The notes below the pieces were generated by a model. That model made no database searches, was not told where the DNA came from, and saw only the letters and a list, made by a program, of their open reading frames with translations. This document shows, piece after piece, positions 1 through 8,200 of a stretch of 8,536 nucleotides of DNA. The translations under genes and the position numbers were made by a program. The stretch covers positions 1-8,536 of the forward strand of contig JAUILX010000038.1 in NCBI GenBank assembly GCA_030433395.1, read 5' to 3'. Numbering within the stretch: position 1 is the stretch's first letter; every line of letters begins with the position of its first letter. The DNA is from Chlamydiia bacterium. GTDB taxonomy: Bacteria > Chlamydiota > Chlamydiia > Chlamydiales > JACKPQ01.

Positions 1-1791
1 TGCGCCGTCTGGTTTTGTGATGGTGGCTTTTTGCCCTGTGGGGGTGTAGGTTGTTAGGGTTGTTCTTGTGCCGGCTTCTGTTAATTTTATTGGGCGGTGG
101 CAGGAATCGTATTTCCATTGGGTTGTAACGGGTTGGATTATTCCGTTTGTTTGCGCAATGAGATCTCCATGAAGGGTGTATGACCTTTCTTCGCGAAATA
201 TTTCTTGCTTGTTTTGGAATTTTTGCAGGAGGATGAGTCGCTTTAGGGCATCAAAGGTTTTGATGGTTTGGATCTGGTTGGGTGCTGTGGTGATTTGTTG
301 AAGTTGTTTCTCGGAGCCTAGTGCATTGGTGTGTTTACGCAGACGCCCGAATCCATCGTATGTGAAGTGCTCTATGGCTACTTTTCCGTCGATAAATCGA
401 TGGATTTCATTTTTGTTTCCATAGGGATCGTAGTTGTATTTGATGTAGAAATGGGTTTTGTTTTCTTGGTCTAGGGTTTTATTTTCTATGGGCCTGTCAA
501 GAAGGTCAAAGTTGGTTTGGTATGTTAGGGTGTTTTTGTTATTGTGATGTGTTTTGATGGTTTGACGTCCGAGCTCATCGTAGGCATAGGTTGTGATGTG
601 TCCTTCACGCTCGGTTTTGATCAGTCTGCCTGCTCCATCATATTGATTGTGTGTGGTGTAGCCTTCAGCATCGGTATGCTTTGTGCAGGCAAACCCGTTA
701 TATTCGAAGGTTTCTTCTATGTTTTGCTCACCTTCTATGCTTTTTTTGGTTATGCGCCCTAGGACGTCGTAGGTGTAGTGAGTGGGGGTTCCAGCTTTGT
801 TGATGTGGGTGGTGACTCTTCCTAATTTATCATAATGATAGCTTTCGGTTGAGTGATCTGGATAGGTAATGATTAGAGGCTGGCCAAAAACATTGTAGGT
901 GGTTTTTGTAATATTTCCATCTGCATCGCGGCTTTGTGTGATGTTACCTGTGGCATCGTAGGCTTTTTTGGTGATGGGATGTTTTGGAGGGCTTTTACGA
1001 ACGGGGCATTTGGGGTGCTTCGTTGCTATGCATCTGCCGAGTGGATCGTAGGTGAATTGGGTGGGGTTATCTGAGTGATCCCAAGACTCAATGATTTGAC
1101 CGAGTTGGTTATAGATGTTGCGGTAGTTGCGCTTATCTCCTTCTGGTGAGAGAACGGTTTTTTGGATCGGTCGATTCTGCAGGTCAAATTCGCAATATGT
1201 TTGCACTCCTCCAAAGTCTTTTTTGTAGGTGCAGTTGTCATTGGCATCGTAGCTATAGGTGGCTTTTTGTCCGAGTGGGTTGTTTTGAAAAATGAGATTA
1301 CCGTGATCGTCATATTTGCTGTCTAAGCGGTAGCGAAATGTGTTATTGCCATCAAAAATTTCTCGATATTCGATATTGCCGTATTTGTCATAATGCAGTT
1401 TTTGTTTTTTGAGCAGAATTTCTTGCTTTGTATTTGGGCAGAAGTAAAGGTCTTCAATGAGCTCTGGCATCCCGTAAAAATTGTCGTTTTGATTTTTTTT
1501 GATGCGATGTATTTTCTTTATAGCTGCGCGTGTATCTTCTTCAATTGTTTCGATGAGTCTGTTGTCTTTGTCATAGCTCCAAAGTTGACGTTTTATAACG
1601 CGGTTGCCATCGCAGTGGTATTTTGCTGTGAGCAGATCTGTACCGGGCAGGTATTGATAGTTGATGACAAGCCCTTCTGGAAACTTTTCTTGGAGCAGGT
1701 GTTTTCCATTTGGAGAATAGCTCCGTGTAATTGTGGTCTCTAATTGGGGGCCTTTTAGTGTTTCTTTTATGATGTTTCCATGCGAGTCGTA
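1..1791 (-). repeat. Degenerate YD-repeat ladder inside the Rhs-like gene
   Basis: The aromatic residue of each YD-like motif recurs about every 21-26 residues. Positions are 466, 490, 512, 538, then 599, 625, 646, 667, 692, 713, 743, 764, 785, 806, 829, 849, 869, 893, 919, 943, 978, 1003, 1026 and 1047. About 13 copies keep a full YD, and the rest are eroded (for example TYNVFGQP, EFDLQNRP, FDALKRL, YTPTGQK). The array is still running at the left edge. Diversity between copies argues for an old protein repeat rather than a recent DNA tandem duplication. Confidence 0.85.
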
Positions 1792-3186
1792 GGTGTAGTA
1801 TCTGGTGTGGATTATTTGTCCTGACCCTTCTAGCAATTGTCTAGAGGCTAAGCGATAGTTTTGCCAGTTAAGCTTTTCTGATTTTAGACACTTTCCATCT
1901 TTTGAAAAGTGCTTTATTCCGGTAAGGCGACTGCTCTCATTGTATTGAAATAAGCGGTAGGCTCCCATGGAGTCAATGACTTTGCTGGTGTGCTCTTCTG
2001 GTTTTGGAGAAAAAGCATACTGAATGTATGTGCTGTCTCCTCTATGGCGCGTAATGATTGATTTTACTCTTTGGTAAGCAGGGTGTTTGTAGTTTTTAAC
2101 ATTAATTGATTCTCCCGTTATGGGTACGCTATCATACCCTTGACTACAGTAGTAGCTAATGACTTGCTGTCTATTTTTGGGAAATTGATACAGCCATATG
2201 AGCGGGTCTGCATGTTTTTTTTCTGTGTAGTAGGCGATCTGCTGGTTTTGGATGTTGTCGCCATACACTTGTGAAAGCAAATAAACTTCTGGCTTTCCTA
2301 TTTTTTTCCAAAAATTTGGGTCGATATTTTCAAGGCGTGTATATTTGTAGGTGATGGATTTTGAATCACTTGTTGTGACTTCAAAGTCACGAGTTGCTTT
2401 TCTGCTGCCTTTGTAATCGATGCTTAGCCAAGCATAGACGCGAGATCCATCAGGGTTGCTTGTCCAAATGCGTTTGAGTCCATTTGTATGTGCATAACGT
2501 CTCATTTTTTTGATGGTCTCAAGGCTACGCTTTAGCTCAAACCGATAGTCATAATGAGTTAGGCTTCCATCAGGATGCTTTTCTCTTGTAATCAGAAAGC
2601 AGTGATTTTTGTTTTCATCTTTGCCAATGCATTTGTAGTATCTCACTGTACCATCGCTACAGTGCAGAAAAAATCCGTTGAGATCTTTTTCTGTTTCAAC
2701 ATAGGTGCTTGAGATGTCATGCTTTGCTGAGGGCATGCCACGGCTTGTATTGCAGTAGCCAGCATCTAATGCGTTTGCACTCAGCACTAGCTTGCAAGTT
2801 TGGCTCTTGAAGATTGCCTTTGAAACGTTATTTTTTGGTAAAAAAGCTAGATATGTTCCGTTAGAGTCACTCACGTGTAGAGTTGGGTCTTTGTCTAAAC
2901 GGCCCATGACTGCGCTTGCATGACAAAACCAGCGCCACCCCCCGGTGATATCAAACTGACCACTTTTTGATTCTTGCACACTGCCCAAATAGACTCGCGT
3001 CAGAGAAATGGGATGAGCACCTTGAACGGTTAGGTCTGTGTATTTAGAGGCGTACTTACCTGTAATAGCGTTAACACCGGCTACAACAGAGCTGGGCTCT
3101 GGCTCGGTATCAACAAGTAATGGATGGTTTGCTACTAAAGGACTCAAAGCCCACAGAAAACCGACTAGCTGCTTAAGAAACCTCAT
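1..3186 (-). CDS. Secreted Rhs/YD-repeat protein, C-terminus beyond left edge
   Basis: The frame is open for 1062 codons from an ATG at 3186 to the left edge; I read every codon and found no stop. The start follows a good Shine-Dalgarno AAGGA six bases upstream. Residues 1-19 look like a Sec signal peptide (basic MRFLKQ, hydrophobic LVGFLWALSPLVA, probable cut after LVA). Residues about 37-66 (ITGKY, TDLTVQG, then LTRVY) resemble the domain that opens many Rhs proteins (DUF6531-like). Residues about 70-400 hold no motif I recognise. From about residue 466, YD-type repeats dominate, such as YTYDSHGNI, FTYDPLGR, YTYDVLGR, YAYDELGR and FTYDGFGR. In this family such repeats form a beta-strand cocoon around a C-terminal toxin or effector, or act as a surface or secreted shell. 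The Rhs core and any toxin tip would lie past the left edge, so the actual role cannot be told. The family call is firm and export is likely. It is separated by 98 bases from the dnaE-rsbW block and is probably a separate transcription unit. Confidence 0.9.
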   Translation of the reverse strand, partial: MRFLKQLVGFLWALSPLVANHPLLVDTEPEPSSVVAGVNAITGKYASKYTDLTVQGAHPISLTRVYLGSVQESKSGQFDITGGWRWFCHASAVMGRLDKDPTLHVSDSNGTYLAFLPKNNVSKAIFKSQTCKLVLSANALDAGYCNTSRGMPSAKHDISSTYVETEKDLNGFFLHCSDGTVRYYKCIGKDENKNHCFLITREKHPDGSLTHYDYRFELKRSLETIKKMRRYAHTNGLKRIWTSNPDGSRVYAWLSIDYKGSRKATRDFEVTTSDSKSITYKYTRLENIDPNFWKKIGKPEVYLLSQVYGDNIQNQQIAYYTEKKHADPLIWLYQFPKNRQQVISYYCSQGYDSVPITGESINVKNYKHPAYQRVKSIITRHRGDSTYIQYAFSPKPEEHTSKVIDSMGAYRLFQYNESSRLTGIKHFSKDGKCLKSEKLNWQNYRLASRQLLEGSGQIIHTRYYTYDSHGNIIKETLKGPQLETTITRSYSPNGKHLLQEKFPEGLVINYQYLPGTDLLTAKYHCDGNRVIKRQLWSYDKDNRLIETIEEDTRAAIKKIHRIKKNQNDNFYGMPELIEDLYFCPNTKQEILLKKQKLHYDKYGNIEYREIFDGNNTFRYRLDSKYDDHGNLIFQNNPLGQKATYSYDANDNCTYKKDFGGVQTYCEFDLQNRPIQKTVLSPEGDKRNYRNIYNQLGQIIESWDHSDNPTQFTYDPLGRCIATKHPKCPVRKSPPKHPITKKAYDATGNITQSRDADGNITKTTYNVFGQPLIITYPDHSTESYHYDKLGRVTTHINKAGTPTHYTYDVLGRITKKSIEGEQNIEETFEYNGFACTKHTDAEGYTTHNQYDGAGRLIKTEREGHITTYAYDELGRQTIKTHHNNKNTLTYQTNFDLLDRPIENKTLDQENKTHFYIKYNYDPYGNKNEIHRFIDGKVAIEHFTYDGFGRLRKHTNALGSEKQLQQITTAPNQIQTIKTFDALKRLILLQKFQNKQEIFREERSYTLHGDLIAQTNGIIQPVTTQWKYDSCHRPIKLTEAGTRTTLTTYTPTGQKATITKPDGA

Positions 3187-3190
3187 TGCT

Positions 3191-3197
3191 CGTCCTT
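3191..3197 (-). promoter_or_regulatory. Shine-Dalgarno site of the Rhs-like gene
   Basis: Read on the minus strand this is AAGGACG. The AAGGA core lies six bases before the ATG at 3186, a near-ideal spacing. It supports that ATG as the start, together with the signal-peptide-like sequence right after it. It is the clearest ribosome binding site in the window. Confidence 0.75.
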
Positions 3198-3240
3198 AAT
3201 AAGTCTAGAAACGATTAAAGACTTTGTAGGAATTATTAGC

Positions 3241-3269
3241 AACATAGGAAATTTCATTTTGCGCGGCAA
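3241..3269 (-). promoter_or_regulatory. Weak sigma-70-type promoter candidate for the Rhs-like gene
   Basis: On the minus strand TTGCCG (3269-3264) and TATGTT (3246-3241) are separated by 17 bases, each matching four of six consensus positions of a housekeeping promoter. Transcription would start near 3234 and give a leader of roughly 48 bases. The match is poor enough to arise by chance in AT-rich DNA, and the -35 box overlaps the hairpin downstream of rsbW. Confidence 0.25.
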
Positions 3270-3275
3270 ATGAAA
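3252..3275 (-). terminator. Possible hairpin terminator after rsbW
   Basis: Ten bases past the rsbW stop codon, TTTCATTTGC (minus strand, 3275-3266) can pair with GCAAAATGAAA (3262-3252), with one bulged base and a three-base loop. The arm is followed by only a short T-stretch (TTT then CC), so a Rho-independent terminator is plausible but imperfect. The near-palindrome folds on both strands. Its position between the packed dnaE-rsbW block and the separately started Rhs gene is what favours the call. Confidence 0.4.
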
Positions 3276-3284
3276 CGTTTGCTG

Positions 3285-3713
3285 TTATGTCTTGCAGTAT
3301 TTACGTAGGGTGAGGACGTTGTAGATGCCATCTCGTTTATATTGCATCTCGTCCATGAATTCTTTCACAATGGTGATGCCCACTCCACCCATGCTGCGCT
3401 CTTCAAGAGGCAAATCGGTGTCGATCGAGGCTTTGTGCTTGGCGGGATTGAATGGCTGGCCGCGATCTTTTAGGGTAAATTCAATGTAGTCGTCAATAAC
3501 CCAATGAGCTGTTAGATCCACTGTTCCAGCAGTATCGCTATGTGCGTATTTGATGATGTTAACAAGCACTTCTTCTAATGAGACTTCAATTTTATGGCGA
3601 GCGCTTTGATTAAAACCGGCTAGGCTAGATTTTGCCCTTACCCACGAGAGCATACGGGGAAGCTCTGAGAGCTCTGCCACAAAAACGGCGTTATCTAATT
3701 TGGGGATATCCAT
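3285..3713 (-). CDS. rsbW: RsbW-like anti-sigma factor / serine kinase (HATPase_c fold)
   Basis: The 142-residue product has the size and motifs of the RsbW/SpoIIAB family, which bind a sigma factor and phosphorylate an RsbV-type antagonist on serine in a partner-switching circuit in the cytoplasm. Seen in the sequence: an N-box with Glu48 and Asn52 (EVLVNIIKYAH), a G1 box DRGQPFNP at 83-90 (Asp83, Gly85) and a G2 box GGVGITIVKEFMDE starting at 109. These three elements form the Bergerat ATP-binding site, and the catalytic Glu and Mg-binding Asn are intact. The first 35 residues resemble the usual N-terminal strand and helix. The ATG at 3713 lies 16 bases after the lptE-like stop, with no strong Shine-Dalgarno, so it is probably translated from the upstream message. 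In Chlamydia, RsbW is reported to act on sigma factors with RsbV proteins; whether this copy targets sigma-66, sigma-28 or something else cannot be told here. The family is certain, the exact target is not. Confidence 0.85.
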   Translation of the reverse strand: MDIPKLDNAVFVAELSELPRMLSWVRAKSSLAGFNQSARHKIEVSLEEVLVNIIKYAHSDTAGTVDLTAHWVIDDYIEFTLKDRGQPFNPAKHKASIDTDLPLEERSMGGVGITIVKEFMDEMQYKRDGIYNVLTLRKYCKT

Positions 3714-3729
3714 AATCTATTCATACAGG

Positions 3730-4317
3730 CTAGAGGTCACAGGCGTCAAGACCATCTGCAATAAGCTTGGACAATTTTTGATAAAGGGGGGCGAGGGCCA
3801 CGGTCTGAGCATCTTCTACTGCGTCGAGTTGACCAAGGGAAAAGGCTAGGACAGAAACTGGCGCTCCTCCACCAGGAGGTGTAAATGCTAGATCTGAGAT
3901 GGTATCAAAGTTAACGTAGTCGTAATCAACGTCTGCAGAAACTTTCGACGGCCCAAAGACGAGTTTGCCAGATGTGTTATCTTCAATGGAGATTTGCAAG
4001 GTTATCGTACGCTTACCCTCTGTCGGTCTTAAGCGGCTAATGCGGTCGGCATTGGTGCCCTGGCGATCAAAACGCCAGCCGATTTGTTCTTTATCGTCTT
4101 TGATGATTTTTGCATTAAGTGTATAGCGCGCTCGACCTGTGGTGGAAAAACGACCACGCGCATTGAGCTCGCGCACTAGAGCTGTTGTTAAAAGGCCACT
4201 GACATCCCCTTCAACGTAAGGCACGCTCACTTGAGGGTAATCAGCTGCCATACCAGGTGTTGACAAGCGATAGCCGCATCCACTTAGCAATAGGGCTGCA
4301 GTAATAAGAGCTTTCAT
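3730..4317 (-). CDS. lptE: LptE-like outer-membrane LPS-assembly lipoprotein
   Basis: This 195-residue protein begins with a short lipoprotein signal: one Lys, a hydrophobic stretch, then lipobox Leu11-Ser12-Gly13-Cys14, followed by GYRL. The CGYRL start after the lipidated Cys is typical of LptE, the lipoprotein that plugs the LptD barrel and helps place LPS in the outer leaflet. The early segment with VPYVEGD, then residues of the TTALVRELNARGRF type (about 44-57), matches the LptE/LptE-like pattern of a conserved strand, a helix and then beta strands. The remainder is mostly beta-prone and ends in a helix (about 165-190). Length fits the family. The ATG overlaps the bamD-like stop as ATGA and lacks a Shine-Dalgarno of its own, so translation is probably coupled. 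LptE families diverge strongly, so the call rests on lipobox, length, layout and neighbourhood. Another small envelope lipoprotein is the main alternative. Confidence 0.72.
   Translation of the reverse strand: MKALITAALLLSGCGYRLSTPGMAADYPQVSVPYVEGDVSGLLTTALVRELNARGRFSTTGRARYTLNAKIIKDDKEQIGWRFDRQGTNADRISRLRPTEGKRTITLQISIEDNTSGKLVFGPSKVSADVDYDYVNFDTISDLAFTPPGGGAPVSVLAFSLGQLDAVEDAQTVALAPLYQKLSKLIADGLDACDL
4314..4317 (-). other. ATGA stop/start overlap of bamD-like and lptE-like genes
   Basis: The TGA ending the bamD-like frame (4316-4314) shares bases with the ATG that opens the lptE-like frame (4317-4315). The bases just upstream are C-rich (CGCCCCTC) and offer no Shine-Dalgarno, so terminating ribosomes probably re-start here. 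This would tie the yields of the two envelope-assembly proteins together. Confidence 0.85.
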
Positions 4318-5222
4318 GAGGGGCGTTTTGGATTTGAGTAGTCGAGTTTACTAAGGCGCTTTTCAGCTTTTTTAGCGGCATCTGTACCAGGATAGCGATT
4401 TTTTATGTTGTAGTAGTAAAGGGTTGCTGCTTGTTGTTTTTTTGTGCGCTCAAAAAATTGGCCTGTCTCATATAAATCGCTAGCATACATCTCTTTCATG
4501 CCCATGAGCATCTGCTCGGCATCTGCTAAACGATCTTCTGCTGGAAAATCTGCACGGAATTTACGCATGTTGATCTCAGCTTGATCAAGATACTGTGGGT
4601 CTTTAAACTCTTCTTCACATTGCTTAAGATAAACGTTTCCAATCCCTAAATAACTGTCAGGGGCACGCATGTGCTTAGGAAATCTGCGGATAAGAGATTG
4701 GTAAGCGTCAATAGCAAGTTTGTAATCTTTTAATTCATAAAGCAGCTTAGCTTTGCGGTAAAGACCTTCAGATGCTAGCTCATGACGTGGCAATGTTGCA
4801 ACAACCTCATCGTAGATTTCAATAGCAAGATCTTTTGCAGGCACCCATTTGGGCATGTGTTTCCAACCCATTAAGTGCATTTTAGCTCCATCTTCGAAGC
4901 GGCGTGCAATCTCAAATTTGTAGCGGATGGCTTGTTCGAATTCTTCGGGTGTTGTTTGCTTTTTTAAGTAGTCTGAAAAACACTCATTGGCAAGCTCGTT
5001 CTCTTCCATTTCAAAGTAGGCAACTCCCATCATGAAAAGGGCTTCTGATGCAAAAGGTGATTTGTTGTAAGTTGTAACGACGACATGACAATTATGAACG
5101 ACGCTTTTCCAGTTTTTTTCGTGTTCTGCAGACTGGGCAGCACTAAAATAATCCCATGCAGCCTCTGAAAATCCAAAACTGGTGGCCAAGAGGGCAAAAG
5201 AGAAAAGAATTTTATTATACAT
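4314..5222 (-). CDS. bamD: BamD-like TPR outer-membrane protein assembly factor
   Basis: From the ATG at 5222 the product is 302 residues: a Sec signal peptide (MYNKILFSFALLATSFGFSEA, probable cut near residues 21-22) and then helical TPR repeats. TPR-like units are visible at about 25-60 (AAQSAEHEKNW), 60-95 (ALFMMGVAYFEM), 155-190 (GLYRKAKLLYELKDYKLAI) and 195-245. The last unit (about 255-295) has ETGQFFERTKKQQAATLYY then NRYPGTDAAKKAEKRL, the hallmark of the BamD/YfiO C-terminus. BamD binds BamA and helps insert beta-barrel proteins into the outer membrane. The frame extends upstream to a TTG at 5258 that would overlap dnaE, but only the ATG gives a clean signal peptide, so I prefer it. 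The site upstream is weak (AGG four bases before ATG), fitting coupled expression 20 bases after dnaE. Oddity: there is no lipobox cysteine; the first Cys is residue 45. A different periplasmic TPR protein is the alternative. Confidence 0.78.
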   Translation of the reverse strand: MYNKILFSFALLATSFGFSEAAWDYFSAAQSAEHEKNWKSVVHNCHVVVTTYNKSPFASEALFMMGVAYFEMEENELANECFSDYLKKQTTPEEFEQAIRYKFEIARRFEDGAKMHLMGWKHMPKWVPAKDLAIEIYDEVVATLPRHELASEGLYRKAKLLYELKDYKLAIDAYQSLIRRFPKHMRAPDSYLGIGNVYLKQCEEEFKDPQYLDQAEINMRKFRADFPAEDRLADAEQMLMGMKEMYASDLYETGQFFERTKKQQAATLYYYNIKNRYPGTDAAKKAEKRLSKLDYSNPKRPS

Positions 5223-5242
5223 AATACCTATAATACCATAAT

Positions 5243-8200
5243 TTAAGATACACCGCAACGGATTAAGCTTGGAAGTTGCTCCAAACCACTCTGTAGGTGC
5301 GAGTTAAGAGTTACTCCCCAGCCTGCGTCAATATCAATTTTTCCAATCGATTTATCGGCTGCTTGAAAGTGGATTTCAACTGGTACGTTACCAGGATAAG
5401 TATGAAATAATTTTTTTAGGTGTAGGATATGAGATAATTTGGCGCTTTCAGCATCAAATAATATTTTTAAAATTTGCTTAGCTGGCTCGGCCTCTGTCAT
5501 CGCTTTTTCTTCCACAGGTTTTTTGCGAGCATACCGCTTTGCACTTTTGAATGCATCTTCTGCCTCACTAAGGCGCGCCTCGTCCAATCCAATCAACTCA
5601 TCAAACCATTGATTTTTTAGTGAAACATCTCCATCTTCATTATTGACAATCAAAACAGCCAGAATAAGGGAATTCTCTATAAGCAGATGTCCTTTTTCTT
5701 CATACTGATTGGGCCAAATCGGCAGCTCATACCGCTCCACTCCATCACTGATGGTTAAAATTGCAAATTTTTTCTGCGCCTTGGAAATCTTTGTCGACAC
5801 GCTTTCAATAATAAAAGCTGCTTTTATAGCACTGCCGTGTTTGACCTCTTTGAGGCTTTCAAGTGGGGTCACATCGATTTGTTGAAGTGTGTCGCGGTAC
5901 TCATCCATTGGATGCCCGCTTAAGTAAAATCCTAACAACTCTTTTTCTTTTTTTAGGATTTCCTGTTTGGGCAGCTCTGTTATTGTATCTTGAGGCTCTT
6001 CAAACCCCAATTTTTGTTCGCCTATGAGCTCAAACAGATCCATCACGCCTTTCGATTTTTCTTTTTGTTCTCTAAGGGCGCACTCAAACATGGGTTCTAG
6101 ATTTTCTACCAAGCATTTGCGTGACCACCCTGTCCAATCAAAGCATCCAGCAATAATAAGATTCTGAACGACTTTTTTGCCCACTTTCGTTGTGTCAATG
6201 CGCTTTAAGAAATCGAATAAATTTTTAAAGGCTCCATTTTTTTTACGCTCTTCTAAAATGGCTTCAACGACCCCATGACCAACGCCTTTAATGCCTGCTA
6301 AAGCAAAACGAATACCCTTTTCTGTTGGAAAAAATTGGATGCTTGATTCATTTACATCAGGTGGCAAGGTTGGGATGTCAAATTCTGCAGCTTCACTAAT
6401 ATGTTTGGTCACTTTTGCTAGGTCGTCGATATCTGTGGTCATCAATGCTGCATGCCACTCCTTGGGATAATTCGCTTTCAAAAATGCTGTGACATAACTC
6501 AAATAGCCATAAGCTGTCGCATGTGATTTGTTAAATCCGTAGGATGCAAACTTTTCAACTTTATCAAAAATTCGTATTGCCACTTCTTCTGAAATGCCAT
6601 TTGCAATGGCGCCTGCGCGAAATTTTTCTCTTTGGCTCGCCATCTCTTTATGGTCTTTTTTACCCATCGCACGGCGCAGCACATCACCCTCGCCAAGGCT
6701 GTAGCCTGCAAGCTTTTGTGCAATCTGCATGACCTGCTCTTGATAAACCATGATGCCATAGGTCTCATCCAAAATGTCTTTCATAAGGGGATGGTCGTTA
6801 TCAATGACCTCTGATCCATGCTTACGCGCAATGAAGGAGGGAATCATCTCCATTGGGCCCGGTCTGTAAAGGGCTCCTACAGCGATGATCTCTTCAAATT
6901 TATCGATATGCAGCTGACGTGACAAATCTTGCATACCACTAGATTCAAGCTGGAATATTCCTTTTGTCTTGCCTTGAGTTAGAAGCTCAAAGGTTTTGGC
7001 ATCATCGAGAGGTAAGTTGCCCCAATCAATTTTAATTCCACTCCTTTGTTCAATCGTATCGACAGCTTTTTGAATTGATGTCAATGTCTTAAGTCCTAAA
7101 AAGTCGATCTTGAGCATACCAACAGCTTCTACCGGCTTCATTGAAAATTGAGTCGCATAAATATCAGAGTCTTTAGCGTTGCAAATAGGAATGTGATTAG
7201 TGAGGGTATCACCTGAAATGATCAGCCCTGCTGCATGAATACCAGTATTACGAATCGAGCCTTCAAGCTTTTTACCATACTCGATGATCTCACGCGCCTC
7301 GCTGTCACTTTCACAAAGCGCTTTCAATTCTTGATCCACTTCTAAGGCTTTTTCAAGCGTGATGTTTAAATCGTCTGGAATGAGTTTTGCAATCTTGTTC
7401 ACTTTGATTAAAGGCACACTCAGAACGCGACCAACATCGCGAACAACCATCTTCGCTTTCATCGTGCCAAATGTGATGATCTGCGCGACATTATCGCGCC
7501 CATATTTGCGCAGCGTATAATCGATCACCTCATGACGCCTTTCCATGCAGATATCAACATCGATATCAGGGTATGAGAGGCGCTCGGGGTTGATAAACCT
7601 TTCAAAGAACAGGCTAAAGCGCAGCGGCTCAATGTCGGTCACGCCTATCAAATACAAAATGATTGAGCCAGCGCCTGATCCCCTGCCCGGACCTACAGGG
7701 ATTCCCTGCTCTTTTGCCCACGCAATAAAATCGCGCACAATCAAAAGATAATCACACATTCCCTTCGAGATGATGATATCTAACTCATAATTCAAGCGAT
7801 CTGTAACAACTTTCATCGGATCGCTATCGCAGATATGTTTGAGCGCCTCAGCTGTATATTTTTTAGGGATCGCCGCGTGACAGAGCGTGCAAAGGTACTC
7901 TTCTGCCGCTACTTTGCGCTCTTGGGCAGTGTAAGGCTTATCTTCAAGCTCAGGTGGCACAAAAACAGGATAGTTCCTTTTCGAAAAATCAAATGTGAAA
8001 GTGCACTTCTCTGCAATTTTCAGAGTCTCTTCCAAAGCCTCGGGCACATCAACAAAGCGCTTTTTCATCTCCTCATACGACTTGAAGTCATGCTCGTGGC
8101 TTGATGTCACCTGCCGTTTAGGATTAGGCACCTTAGCTTTTGGATTTCCGAAAGAGTCGCGCTCAATGATGGAGCAAGGCTCGCCGGACTGCACGTTCAT

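Noticed and set aside
544..762. Plus-strand frame of 72 codons
   Set aside because: It lies antisense to the continuous Rhs-like coding frame, has no family signature, and its hydrophobic look comes from reading the repeat codons backwards.
1026..1313. Minus-strand frame of 95 codons starting MTITVISFF
   Set aside because: It is an alternative frame inside the Rhs-like gene; the main frame carries clear YD repeats through the same bases.
1393..1743. Plus-strand frame of 116 codons rich in Phe and Cys
   Set aside because: It is antisense to the Rhs-like repeats and has no recognisable motif or convincing ribosome binding site.
1..1791. Possible CRISPR-like or DNA tandem repeat array
   Set aside because: Recurrent short strings such as tcgtaggt come from repeated YD codons; units are diverged and of unequal length, with no constant repeat and spacer pattern.
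5223..5258. Upstream TTG start for the bamD-like gene, overlapping dnaE
   Set aside because: It would put 12 residues (MRCILNYGIIGI) before a good signal peptide. The ATG at 5222 gives a normal export signal and a clean 20-base gap.
6499..6814. Small frames on both strands within dnaE
   Set aside because: The dnaE frame carries highly conserved polymerase motifs across this stretch (VYQEQVMQIA, FNKSHATAYGYL), so these frames are shadows.
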